From Phyto melanocephala (Eukaryota; Arthropoda; Insecta; Diptera; Rhinophoridae), in assembly GCA_941918925.1 (NCBI GenBank), contig OW799233.1, positions 153,740,845 through 153,804,844 on the forward strand: a DNA stretch of 64,000 bases. Reading direction: 5' to 3'. The notes beneath the pieces were generated by a model that worked only from the letters and a program-made list of their open reading frames with translations, had not been told where the DNA came from and did no database searches. This document shows positions 34,963-46,046 of this stretch, piece after piece. The translations under genes and the position numbers were made by a program. Each line of letters begins with the position of its first letter. The first letter of the stretch is position 1.

Positions 34963-36029
34963 TTTTTTTTTGCGTGTAACCGCAGAACTTGTTTGTCACC
35001 TTGATTCTTTAGGTCTGTTAAATGAAAATACTTCCCTTATTTGAACAACTATTAAATTTCAACGTAGAATTATCCATATTTTTCAAAGTGTATTTTTACG
35101 TTCAAACACTAAAGTCATACTCAAGGACTGCATTTTATTTTTGTGTTTAAATACCCTCCGTTTGCACAGTTAACATGTCTGTGTTTTTTACTTTAACCGA
35201 TTATTATAACGAGAGAATATTACACGAATCTAAGTCATGTTAAGATGTTCACAACAGCCATAGGGTTGAGAATTTTAAATCAACTTTAACACAAACTACA
35301 GACACCAAAAGCATAGACAATCTTGACAAGCTGCCTTTAGTCCTTAAGGACTTTTTGCCACATACAATAAATACAATACACACTTGAAATATATGAGTAT
35401 GAAAGAGTATATTTATGTGAATGTATGTATCATTAAGTCAAAAGTAAAGAAACAAACAAAAAATTAAAAGGTTTAACACTTGTTGCTTTCCTTACAGTTA
35501 AAAACGATGGTACAAAAAGTATTAAATAAAGAAGGATATTATGTGTAGCTGTGTGCAAGTGTGACTGTGTTAAAGTTGAGGTATTAAAATGTCAAAATGG
35601 CAAAAATGGTTCAGTTTTTATTTACACAAAAAACAAACGTAACAAGCACTGAGAATACGCAAAATGTTACATACAAACTTACTTGTAACAAAACTACAAA
35701 ATTCTTTTTTTTTTTTTGAATAAAGACATACGTGCACAGTACATGTGTGTTTGTATACATGTATTTGTGTACGTATGTATGTATATAATGACATCTTGTG
35801 TCATTTTCCTAATATATTGTACAACGTTTGCTGTTAGTTCAACAACCAAAGACTGTTTAAATATAAACCCCTTAAGCTTATTTCTATTACACTCTTCGTG
35901 TACTTTCGATACAATTGTAAAGACGTTTTGCTGTTCTGTTGCATACAAATTACATTGTAAGGACTTGTAAGAAAAAAATCGCAGCAAGGTAAAAAAAGGT
36001 GCTAAGCATACAAAATGTAAAATTCTACA
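34963..36029. other. A/T-rich gap, no gene seen
   Basis: Overlapping open frames near 35694-35987 on both strands show no known motif. Nothing else is recognised. Confidence 0.45.
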
Positions 36030-36300
36030 TCTGTTTATATAAAAGTGAAACTCTGTGTGTGTGTGTGTGTGTGTTAGCTATAGACTCCGAAACTGTAAAA
36101 CCGATCGGGCTCAAACTTTGGTAAGTTGTTGTGCACATACCAGGGAGTGTTTATGGCTGGAAAAAAGTGGGCGGGGCCGCGCCCATAAAAAATTAGTTAT
36201 CATTTTAAGCTACTTGCACACGACCGATTTTTCTGAAACTTTGCACACATATTGGGCTGTCATGACTTTATTTCGTGATTAGAAAAGTGGGCAGGGCCAC
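36030..36300 (+). mobile_element. 3'-truncated Helitron
   Basis: It begins A|TCTGTTTATATAAAAGTGAAA followed by a (GT)n run and the family leader (CCGATCGGGCTCAAACTTTGG). It contains one full unit (GGGCGGGGCCGCGCCC) and stops in the second at AGGGCCAC, about 36300. The CTAG end is missing. Confidence 0.82.
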
Positions 36301-36448
36301 TTCAAGCCATATCAGCAGTGATTTTTTAGAAATCTAGTAGTAATTTTCAGAATTTTTTCCTTAAGATAAACGTCTAATTATTAAACGAAAATTTCGTAAA
36401 ATATTAAAGAAAGCCTAAAAATATAGCGAAATAACACTGAATATATAA

Positions 36449-37004
36449 AGAGTCCGCCAAATAACTTTTTTTTTAAATGCAATAAAAAAAGTGTAGGTTC
36501 GGCTGTGTGGCACGTAGCGCCGTCCTGTTAAAACCAAATGTTGCCAATATCCTCCTCTTAAATTTTTGTGACAAAAATTCGTTCAACATGGCCCGATAAC
36601 GATCGCCATTGACTACGGCCACTCCTTGCTCATTTTCGAAGAAAAATTACCCAATTATGCCTCTGGACCAAAATCCGCACCAAACAGTAACTCGTTTTGG
36701 GTGTATCGGCTTTTTAATGTATGCGTGCGGGTTTTCTGTGTCCCAAGTGCGACAATTTTGCTTGTTTACATACCCGCCAAGATCAAAATGAGCTTCATCT
36801 GAAAAGAGGATTTTTTTTTTTTTTTTTGCAAAATCGGCCAAAGTAATGTCGCAATATTTCCCAGCGTTGTTCAAGCGAATACACAACAATATTCGTTCAG
36901 CGGAAGGATAAAACTAATTATCTGTCAAATCAGGCATGAGCTAAGTGTTAATATTCTCGAAATAAGCACTAGTTGAAAAAAAAAACGTTAGAAGGCAGAC
37001 TCTA
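36449..37004 (-). mobile_element. Mariner/Tc-like deletion derivative, copy 2
   Basis: The same structure as 22886-23415: AGAGTCCGCCAAATAAC at the left, GAAGGCAGACTCT at the right, TATA on both sides. The coding remnant has the same fusion of the N-terminal helix to the first-Asp block. It keeps a little more of the middle (AVVNGDRYRAMLNEF and a frame-shifted QDGATCHTAEPTL). Differences from copy 1 are scattered substitutions and homopolymer length changes. Confidence 0.88.
36490..36925 (-). pseudogene. Internally deleted mariner/Tc-like transposase
   Basis: From about 36900 the minus strand reads VVYSLEQRWEILRHYFGRF with the start Met codon changed to Ile. A poly-K stretch and FSDEAHFDLGGYVNKQNCR follow, then KPIHPKRVTVWCGFWSRG, FFENEQGVAVVNGDRYRAML. 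After a frame change, QDGATCHTAEPTL follows, so both the first and second catalytic Asp are still encoded. The HTH second half and linker are absent exactly as in copy 1. Confidence 0.85.
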
Positions 37005-37747
37005 TAGATATTGTTAAACTAGTATTCGCCTTGTTATTAAAATTCATTGTTTATACTTGGTTTAAGTGGCATAAAACTTGGTAGCACTGAAAAAAACGAA
37101 TTATAATTTTACAACTTTCCCACTAACAGCAAAGAGAAATTTATATCGCTCACTAATGCTAAATAAAAAAATAATAATTGAATTGAAAAATGAAATAATA
37201 CTACCACCAATTTAATTTTTAAACTCTGCTCTAATCGCAGCCTGCAAAATAGGACAACAATATTTCAATCAGACAAGTCTGACGAAAATCTAATGTTTTT
37301 TTTACAGATATTTCGTATAGATTTCTGTCAGACATGACTGGAAAAATTCTGAGGAATTTTATTTACTTTTATTTACCAATATATCTGATATTTGAATGAT
37401 TTCGTACAGATTTGTCAAAATTTGTTTTAATTCCCTTTTGTTTTGGTTGATTTTAATTTTTGGCATTTTTAGTTCTCTTAAGCCTGTAGTACACGAAATG
37501 CAAAAAGTCACATACGCATGTCGCTGTGACGTAATTTTGACGTCATGATAAAGCATAAATGTATTCGCTTCGGCCGCATGTGTTTAATTTGCATTTATGG
37601 ACTTAAATACATTTTGTGTAATATCAAAATCATACCGAATGCAGCCACTACGACTATTTTAAAAAATGTAACCAAAATGCTAAATTAGTAACCGAATTCA
37701 ATTAACCTTAAAAAACCCCTGGGAGTTAAATAGATGATATTTACAAC
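37005..37747. other. A/T-rich gap, no gene seen
   Basis: Nothing recognised. AAGCCTGTAGTACACGAAATG at 37480 resembles the end of the element at 38437, without a partner. Confidence 0.4.
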
Positions 37748-37900
37748 CAACACGTAATCACCGATCAAAGAGTGCTGATGATGAAAATGCATTCCACTCG
37801 GCTAGTGTCGGTAAAACATACTTTTTCAGATTATTCTTTCATTATCAAATTATTAAAAAATGTTTAAAGCATTTGAACTCAAGCCTGTTTAAAAATTTGA
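37748..37900. repeat. Dispersed repeat shared with 28415-28665
   Basis: In reverse orientation relative to the other copy: CCGATCAAAGAGTGCTGATG, CGGCTAGTGTCGGT, TTTTTCAGATTATTCTTTCA, GAACTCAAGCCTG. This copy lacks the 87-bp insertion and so provides an empty-site comparison, although the site itself is diverged. Confidence 0.7.
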
Positions 37901-38433
37901 ATATTAGGCTGAACATTTTAGTTACGTCAGACCCACATGTGCAGGTGGCTTTTTAAGTTACAAATAAAAAAATAAAAAAATAAATTCAAATAAAAGTTGC
38001 TAAATTTTCTTCAATAACAAAAAAATTTTGTAAGTGATTAAAAAACAAATAATCTAAATAAACAACTAAGTAAATATTAGAATTAAGAAAAATAATAATA
38101 ATAAATAAAAAAACATGGTTAAAAGAATTCTTTTAATTAATAATAAAATGACAATATAAAATATGAGAATCAATATGTTTAATTAAAAAATAATAAACTT
38201 AGTAAATACCAAAATTCATAATAATAAATATGAGTTTCATTTGATTTCTGTGAGATATTGTTTACGAATTCTTTTAACTATGAAAAGGTCCCTAAAAAAA
38301 TGCTGTGTATAAGTTTTCCCAAACAAATCAAAATTGGTATCAAATGAAAGCGCTTCCTAGCAAAAACTAGGTAATGACTTGCTCTTACTAAACCACATTC
38401 TTTTCAATGACTATTACATATCGTCTGTCTTAC
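37901..38433. other. A/T-rich gap, no gene seen
   Basis: Only low-complexity A-rich sequence and nothing recognised. Confidence 0.4.
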
Positions 38434-38436
38434 TAA

Positions 38437-38728
38437 AGGCTATAATACACGGTATGTTTTTTACATCTGACTTTAAAATTTGAGAGACATATGTAAATCT
38501 ATGTACATGTCTGTCAAAATTGTACTTTTACGCTGACTGCTTTGCAGCAGCAGAGATTTCTGCCAACGACTGATGTCACATGTTTTTACAGAAGAAAAAT
38601 TTTGTCAGATGTCTCAACACATGTTTTTTTACAGAAGTAATGTTTTAAATGTAACACACGACATGTTTGTATTAGCAGTGTAGAATTTGACAAGTCAGAT
38701 GTAAAAAACATGCCGTGTATTAGCTCCT
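38437..38728. mobile_element. Inverted-repeat MITE with TAA duplication
   Basis: The left end AGGCTATAATACACGGTATG continues TTTTTTACATCTGACTT. The right end AAGTCAGATGTAAAAAACAT continues GCCGTGTATTAGCTCCT. The arms of about 35-38 bases are reverse complements with a few differences. Exact TAA direct repeats flank it (38434-38436 and 38729-38731). TAA/TTA duplication suggests PIF/Harbinger. The 292-bp body has ACATGTTTTTACAGAAG twice and no coding signal. Confidence 0.82.
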
Positions 38729-39033
38729 TAAGAAGTATTTTAGTAATGACTTAATATTATGCTTACATACACACACAATACAGTTTCTTGTTGCGAAATT
38801 TGCTAAAATCCATTCAAATACATAACTTTTTACAATTCTCTTTTAGTTTAACACGTTTAGGGTATAGGTAAAGTCCATAATATTAATGGGTTATTTGAAC
38901 AAGTACTTATTTATTTCTATAAAAGTGAGTACTTATTTAAGTCCCTGGTTAGTTGGTTGGTTGTAATAAGTACTTATAGGTGTCCCTATTTGTAAGCGAG
39001 CGTGGTAAGTACTTGCCTCCAATGACATCGCCG

Positions 39034-39419
39034 TGTTAAAATAATGGGTTTAGATGCCAAATTGTAAGTAGTAAAAAACTGTTTTCCAGTACTTTCAACT
39101 CATGATTTTGTAATGTATATAACTATGCAAAATAAATCAAAATCAAAGATGGCGTTGGATATAATAAAGCAGAATCGCGTATAATATTATAATTGAAATA
39201 GTGGCTTAGCTCCGATGCGATCACTACACTTACATATCGTCGTTCGTAAATTATTGTGTTCTATGTGACATATAAAACTGTAGCAACTACTTTGTTCTCT
39301 ACTTTACAATAATAAAAATTATAAATTTTTATATCATTGATTTTTGTATAACTTTTAGAAAAATATAAAAAATAAAAGTCAGTCGTAAAAAATTATTTTA
39401 TGAGAATTATTCATCTTCA
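39034..39419 (+). repeat. Probable 5' LTR of a Ty3/gypsy-type element
   Basis: It begins TGTTAAAATAATGGG and ends CTTCA immediately upstream of a primer-binding-like site, giving a 386-bp LTR with TG..CA borders. A GTAATGTATATAAC stretch near 39110-39125 is TATA-like. The left border is inferred from the TG and from typical LTR size. No 3' LTR is present in the window to confirm it. Confidence 0.6.
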
Positions 39420-39423
39420 TAAT

Positions 39424-39437
39424 TGGTGACCCCGAAT
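39424..39437 (+). other. Retrotransposon primer-binding site
   Basis: TGGTGACCCCGAAT lies just after the inferred LTR. It resembles the TGGTGACCCCGA primer-binding sites, complementary to a tRNA 3' end, of many insect LTR elements. It supports the LTR border and the identity of the following frame as gag. Confidence 0.75.
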
Positions 39438-39504
39438 TGTCCACGCATTTACATTAATAATATAATTTTTATTATACATATAAATAATATAATTTATTTG
39501 TACA

Positions 39505-39828
39505 ATGCCAAGAAATACAGTTCAAGAATCCTCAGCAGAACCTGTCGCAAGAACATTCAATGTATCCTTTCGAATTCCACGTTTTTGGAAGGAAAACTCA
39601 GCGATATGGTTTGCCCAATTAGAGGCACAATTTGAAAACCATAATATTGTCAACGAAAACTGTAAATATTTTGCAATTTTTCCAGAATTAGACCCTGAAG
39701 TACTTTCTCAAGTAAGTGACATTATTTTGGAACGTCCTAATAATGCTTATACAAAAATAAAACAACGGCTCATCGAACATTTTTCAATTTCTGAAGAAAA
39801 ACGTATAAAAACATATAGAACACAATAA
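39505..39828 (+). pseudogene. gag: Truncated Gag of a Ty3/gypsy-type LTR retrotransposon
   Basis: A 107-residue frame starts at the Met 39505-39507, about 70 bases after the primer-binding site. RIPRFWKENSAIWFAQLEAQF (residues 24-44) and LDPEVLSQVSDII (about 66-78), then RLIEHFSISEEKR, are characteristic of the capsid N-terminal region of insect Ty3/gypsy Gag. The frame stops at 39826-39828, far short of a full Gag. Sequence beyond (to about 39990) is decayed, with no nucleocapsid, protease or polymerase seen. A mariner remnant follows from 40040. A non-functional fragment of an insect retrotransposon. Confidence 0.85.
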
Positions 39829-40039
39829 TTTAAGAACGACGATATGTAAATGATGGTTAAGGGTAATTACAGATTTAACACGGTCACAGATAGCATCTTT
39901 ACTTGTTTAGCTTAAAAATAGAATCAAAGCTATTTCTAAAGAGACATGGCCTGCCTTAATTCGGTTGCAAATTGTGACGGAAAGGTATACTACTTTGTTT
40001 GTTTACAATTTTTGATAAAATTAAAGGGATTGAATCTTA

Positions 40040-40860
40040 TATTGATAAATGTTTTATTTAATGTCGGCAATTATGTATGGAATACAATATGAGATAAATG
40101 TGCACCTCACAAGTGCGAACACATTTTTCATTACAATCTCACACATTTCAAGCGGTATTTCATTAATTTCATCACGAATATTTTGTTTGAGTTGCTTCAG
40201 CGTTTATGGTTTGTTTGCATAAGCCTGGCTTTTCAGATATCCCCACAAAAAGAAGTCCGGAGCAGTCAAATAAGGCGACCGTAGAGGTCAATTAACATCA
40301 TTCCTTGAAATAACTTGTTGTGGAAAGAGGTCTCGCAGTAATTTCATTGTAATCCTGGCTGTATGCGATGTGGCACCGTTTTGTTGAAACCACATGTTAG
40401 TCAAGCCCAAAGCATGCAGTTGTGGCGTTAAAAAGTTTTCAATCATATCACGTTATCGGTCTCCATTGACAAATACCATTACATCGTTTTTAGTTTCAAA
40501 GAAGTAAGGTCCAATGATTCCTCCTGACCAAATTGCACACCAGGCTGTCACTTTTAATGGATGCAAAAGTGGCTGATAAATAATTTGAGGGTTTTCCACT
40601 GCCCAGAACCGACTATTCTGTTTATTCACATATCCATTCAAATGAAAATGTGCCTCGTCACTCATTATGATTTTTTCATGAAAATCGGGGTGGTCATGGG
40701 CGAGCTGCAACATCCTATTGGCATATGTACGATGGCGTAAATGGTCTTCTGGAAGAAGCTCTTGTATCAACTGAATCTTAAATGGAAACAAATACAAATC
40801 TTTGTGCAAAATTGTGGCAAAAGTTGTTGGTAAGGATAAATCATTTATGAATTTGTAGTA
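40040..40860 (-). pseudogene. Mariner/Tc-like transposase, catalytic region, dead
   Basis: The longest transposase remnant here. On the minus strand from 40860: LPTTFATILHKDL, then an intact frame (40809-40453) with HKDLYLFPFKIQLIQELLPE, KIIMSDEAHFHLNGYVNKQN, and WSGGIIGPYFFE, ending NGDR. After a stop it continues MIENFLTPQLHALGLTNMWF, QQNGATSHTARI, SPYLTAPDFFLWGYLKSQAY, to about 40050. The first catalytic Asp (SDEAH) is present. The second (usual QQDGA) is Asn and the third (usual CDLTPLD) is Tyr. The N-terminal DNA-binding region is absent. I saw no terminal repeats. Confidence 0.88.
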
Positions 40861-41608
40861 CCTAATCCGATATATAACACCTAAATAAATGACTTTAACT
40901 TTTAGTGAAATTCCTTCATAAAGATTAAATGAAACTCATGACACACAGCAGAATTTGCATCATCAAACCACTCGAATATTTTAGTATTTGTCAAGCTTTC
41001 AACCGTACAATTTTTACTTGATTAGACAATAAATTGTTGTAAATATATGCACACACACACACATTAATTTATTATACATAAATAAATAATATGCACACAC
41101 ATACTTTAGTGTATACATACACACATACTACTCGTTATGTTGACATCATATTACACATAAATTATAATATTCTTGTTTGCAAAATAAATATTTTTTCGCT
41201 TTTATTAATTTATGAAAATTTTGTAAGTAAAAACAATAAACCTTATGTCAACACATCAAGAAACTCTTAAAGAAATTATAGCCTAAAACCATAAGGCATA
41301 CACATACGCACCCACATTGACACATACATATACTATGTATGTACATACCAACATATTAAATTAAGGAATTTATTGGAAACAAAAATTAAATAGAAAAACC
41401 AACAGAAAAATCCTCTAATTACATGGTTTAAGAATATCTCCTAATTTTAGTACAAATAGGAAAATATTTAAACATTCGAAAGCTAGAATTAAATTAGAAG
41501 GAAATAGGCTCTTGCTTAATAAATGATGTTTGATATTCGACCAATGAAAAGAACACATTAAATATGAATATGTACATATTTATGTATGTATGTATGTACA
41601 TATATAAA
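40861..41608. other. A/T-rich gap, no gene seen
   Basis: Contains (CA)n and TATG/CATA microsatellite-like tracts around 41050-41110 and 41580-41600. No coding structure. Confidence 0.45.
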
Positions 41609-42522
41609 ACATGTAAGGGCACTTTATTCGGCTGTGCCGAATTTCTGATACCCACCACCAACTTTGTGTATTACTTTTATACAACAAAACATATTATATT
41701 GTTATAATCATTAATCATTATGGAATAATCTCTTTCTCTTTCCAACTTTCTTTGGGTAGGTAACTGTAATTTGCTATTAATTATTTTTTTTAAATTTAGT
41801 CTTACAATGGAACCTATAGCTTTTTTGCAATAGAAGTGATCATTTTCAATCTTTTTTAACACACTATTGTGTTTTTACGGAATCTGAAGAGAATGGAATG
41901 CAGGAGAAGAGCCTTAAGGTAGTTAAAAACTAATATTAAATTTGTATAGGCATGGCACTTCCTGCTTTTAAAACAATTAAATTAATAGTTCAATTCAACT
42001 AATATTATCCAAACTTTTTGTCCATATAGAAATTATATGAAATTAATATAAAACGTTGCATTGTAGGTGGGCGTTATAGTAGGAGTGTCACATTTACTTT
42101 TTGGCATTACAATAAAATTTAACAGAGAGCTATATATGTGAAATTTAATGATCATAATTGTAACTTCGTCGGCTTATTAAGCTTTTACATTTTTTAAACA
42201 GTAAATTATTCGAGAAGTGGGCGTTACAGTAGGCGGGTCAAAATAATATCTGCTAGTGAACTTAACTTATTATTTACCTTAGTATTTCGGTATTAAGTCC
42301 TTCATTGTTCCAAAATCTTTGTCCATAGGGAAATTATATGAATTTATGAACCGTTTATATGAATTTATGAAGTTTGATAGATCAAACTATATTAACTTTG
42401 ATCCATTTAGAAGAATTTGTGCTAAAGTAAAAAAGTTATATGTACACAACGACTTATCTAATTAAAAGCTGACAAAGTTTCTCAACTCTAATTCTTACGA
42501 CTAAAGCTGTGACTGTCTTTAA

Positions 42523-43252
42523 TTATACCCTTCACACAGTGAAAAAGGGTATATATAGGTTTGCCATTCCGTGTGAAATTTCTACAATTTTCATTTCCGA
42601 TCCCATAAAGTATATATTTTCTGAAAGCTTATGAATAGGGAAGTCGATTAAGCTCTGTCAGTCTGTCCGTCTGTCCGTGTGTATGTTGAAATCAACTTTT
42701 TGAAGCCCCCCGACATTGCATGGACCCGGGTGAGATACTTAAATATCAGAAATATTCGGGAGTAGATCGGTATTAAAAATCAGAAACATCGGTACATAAA
42801 AAGATATGAGCAAAAACCCACGACCACCTCGATTTTTTTTCACAAAAACAACATTACAACAACAACATACATACATACAAACGTGTATACTGGTTAGAGA
42901 AAACGTGGCATCGAATCCCAGCTGAGCCAAAAAATTTTTTTTCTTAATTTGTTTTAAATTTTTTTTTAATTTTTTTTTTATTTTTTTTTTTATTTTTTAT
43001 TTAATATATTATTTATATTTTTATTATTATTTTTTTTTAATTTTTTTTTATTTATTTATTTATTTTTTTGTTTTTTTTAACATACATACGTAAATTTATA
43101 ATTTTACAACGGGATGTTTTTTATATATGTATGTTTTTATATGTATGTACGTATTTCATATGGGATGAATGGTGACACAAACTACTGTTTTGACTACACG
43201 TTGTGAAGGGTATATAAGATTCGGCACGGCTGAATATAGCGCTCTTACTTGT
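42523..43252 (+). mobile_element. Family A copy 4
   Basis: 5' TTATACCCTTCACACAGTGA, (GTCY)n tract at 42655-42680, CCCGACATTGCATGGACCCG, GATATGAGCAAAAACCCACG, GGCATCGAATCCCAGCTGAG, a T-rich block (42930-43075) and the 3' hairpin TTCGGCACGGCTGAA with tip CTCTTACTTGT. Standard module orientation. Part of the head is missing (TGCATGA lost near 43188). Confidence 0.85.
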
Positions 43253-43334
43253 TTTTTTATATAATTACTGTTTTCAACTACATGCTCAACTGTAATAATT
43301 TTAATATGTTGATTAATATAAATTAAATAAATAA

Positions 43335-44239
43335 ACCAGTAAGAGTGCTGTATTCGGCCGTGTCGAATCTGATAATACCCTTCACCATCATGCACATAGG
43401 TATAATCCTACATTGTAGCTTATCCTATATTATATGCTATACGCTATTTTTCCTTTTTATTTCCGAGGCTATCCTGGATTTGGAATTTTTACGTAGTTAT
43501 TTGTATTCTACTAGTCAAGCCCTTTCATTTGATACCCTATAGATGGGGTTAAAAATTGATCGCCCATTTTGTTTTAACCACCATCTTGGATTTTACATTT
43601 TTTTAAATTTACTGCATTCTACTGGTCAAGCCCTTTCCTTTGACACCAATATTGAGGAGGTTCAAGAAATTACATTTTAAAATACCAGATTTGGCCCATA
43701 TATAAATTTATTGTCCGCCATTTTGTAGTGGCGGCCATCATGAATTTTAAAATTTTTATTGTGCTTATGTTGTGCTAGTCAAGTCCTTTCAGATGATATC
43801 TCTCGGTTGCCTAGAAGCAGAAAAAATTGGTTTTCGTTTGTAAATTTTTGGAATATATATTTTTAAACAAAATTGTTTGCCTATAACTTTACCGATTAAA
43901 GCACGCTTTATCCCAAATTTTTCACGAATATCTCTAGAGGCATAAAAAAGTACCTAAAATTATTCTATGGCTAAAAAATTTTAGTGGTAAAAATATGGGA
44001 AAAAAACAGAGGCAGTCGTGTTTATTTGCTCATATCTAAAAAAGTTATGGGGCGATTTTGCTTAGGAGCATGTGATTACTTCTAAAAGTTGATTTCCACC
44101 AACACACGGACAGACGGGCTGACGGACAGGGCTTAATGGACTCCTCTATTCATAACCTTTCAGAAAACATATACTTTATGGGGTCGGAAATGAAAATTGT
44201 AGAAATCACAAACGGAATGCATCACAGTTGAAGGGTATA
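43335..44239 (-). mobile_element. Family B element, near complete
   Basis: The head is AGTAAGAGTGCTGTATTCGG with hairpin and ATACCCTTCACCATC. The body has B-specific blocks (CTACTGGTCAAGCCCTTTCC, GTCCGCCATTTTGTAGTGGC) and then the tail shared with A: TTGCTCATATCTAAAAAAG, ACGGACAGACGG, CTTTATGGGGTCGG, TTGAAGGGTATA. So A and B share head and tail but differ in the middle. Confidence 0.8.
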
Positions 44240-45054
44240 AAAAGGTAATAAGAGAGGTGGAGGTTAAAGTGGACGTGTCACCTTTATTATATTGCATTTT
44301 AATAACATTTACCAGACAATTATATGCGGAATTTCATCATCATACATCTAATTATGTTGGTTTTATAAGCTTTAAAATTTCATTAATAGTAGAAGTGTGA
44401 AAGTCATAAGTGTAGCGTGTGAAAGTATTTTCTGGTAATGAATTTAACTTTTGGTCTTCCAAAACCTTTGTCATAATTTCATAATTTAAATTTTCTATAA
44501 ACTAAAAGAGACATTGTTCTGTATAAATTTTCATACATATTGATCTATAACTCCTTGCGTAATGTATGGATTTAAGAAAATTTCGGGGAAACATATTTTT
44601 TTAACTCAAGAAATACACTTTTGAAATTTGATTGCTCTGCGTTGTTGCGTTTACGTACACAATCGCATTTTATTCGTTGTAAGAAATACATTTTTTATAA
44701 CCAACTATTGCATTACAAAGCTATAACTTTCTCCCTTATATACCGACTTAGACCATTTTTAATACCAAATATTTCTGATGTATCAGAAATATCCTGCTAA
44801 ATGTAATCCCTGAAACTTTTTTCGAGATCTATGGTGATTTCAACAGACGGACAGAAGAACGACCACAGCTGCATATGTACATCGTCCATGAAACCAAGAC
44901 TCAGAAGATACATACTTTACAGGATCTAAAATAAATATTTCGAAATGTTACAAACTTAATGAAAATATAAATATACCGCCAAACCATTTTATTTTTGTGG
45001 TGGGAGTTAAAATAGAAATAACAAAAAAATTAAAAAAAAATATAGTAGGAGAAA

Positions 45055-45300
45055 ATGGTTTTAATGATAAGCAAGTGTGACAAAAATATTCATGAGCGTT
45101 ACGATAAGAGTGTCGAAAAGAAAGTAATTTGCATACAAAATCGTCCTAAGTGTTATGCTTTGAAAATTTCTCATAAATAAGTGCCGAAAATTATGCCATA
45201 AAATTTTACTACACACTCATAGAGCTGTCTAAAATCTGCCATTAAGGTGGAAGGAGGAGTGTCACAATAATCATAAATTTGAAACTAGTTCTCATTTATT
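45055..45300 (-). repeat. Family C-like fragment
   Basis: GAGCGTTACGATAAGAGTGTCG and GGTGGAAGGAGGAGTGTCAC resemble C body units. Both ends are lost. Confidence 0.45.
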
Positions 45301-45733
45301 TTTCTCGTAAGTAAGTAGAATCATACAATTTTAACAGATTTCTATTCATAAATTTGAATTTTATTTTATGTGATTTTTTCTCTTCACAGCTCTTCAAGGG
45401 TTTTTTTTTTGGATTTTTTTAGGCCAAATTTTATAGCATTCGTATGGCGTTAAATTAAATATTTATGTAATGGCATGTAATTGGATTTTATTGCTGTATA
45501 TATTTATATGTTAAAAAATCTAGTAATAAATTGTATAATTTATTTAATATTGAACTGCTTGAGGTCTAAATGGAAGGAGAGATATAAAAGCAACTATTGA
45601 AAAAGTGGCTGCCACTGCTAATTTGCTTTAATCATCAGCGGGAACTTGCGAAGAATCAGAGAAGAAGAGCTTTTATATTTTTTTACCAAATGGTTTCTAC
45701 ACAAGTAAGTTTTACTTTAAGAAAAATTATATT

Positions 45734-45860
45734 CGCCAGTGTTATGCATTCCGAGTGAATTAAATCACTCAAAATTTCCATTGTAGTGTTATTGTTTATA
45801 ACAACAATTTCATGGCAATTCCAAGTGATTTAATTTTACCCGGAATGCAGGACACAGGCG
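45734..45860. mobile_element. Hairpin MITE with ATT flanks
   Basis: CGCCAGTGTTATGCATTCCG..TGAATTAAATCACT at the left is mirrored at the right (AGTGATTTAATTTTACCCGG, AATGCAGGACACAGGCG). ATT lies on both flanks (45731-45733, 45861-45863). It is 127 bp, with no coding content. A related fragment is at 49279-49370. Confidence 0.7.
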
Positions 45861-46046
45861 ATTAATTAGAAATTTTGTAAATTTTTGGTGAAAAAGAAAA
45901 TAAAAAATAAAAATTTTAAAAATTTTTTTGTTTTTAGAATTTTTACATATTTTTTTTCAGATCATAAATATAAGCAACACCTGGAAAATAAATAATGATG
46001 AGAGATTTACAAGTAAACAGTCAATCAAAATAAGAAAATTTTATTA

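Larger units (their letters stand above)
41609..45010 (-). mobile_element. Family C element split by A and B copies
   Basis: It begins with the C head (TGTAAGGGCAC, hairpin TTCGGCTGTGCCGAA, ATACCCACCACCAAC). Body units with GTGGGCGTTATAGTAGGAG and GTGGGCGTTACAGTAGGCGG run to about 42400. C-type body resumes at about 44245 (GGTGGAGGTTAAAGTGGACG) and continues to a CAACAGACGGACAGAAG block and ATACCGCCAAACC...GTGGTGGGA at 44975-45005. A family A copy (42523-43252) and a family B copy (43335-44239) lie between. The simplest reading is one old C copy with two younger insertions, though two separate C fragments are possible. Confidence 0.65.
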
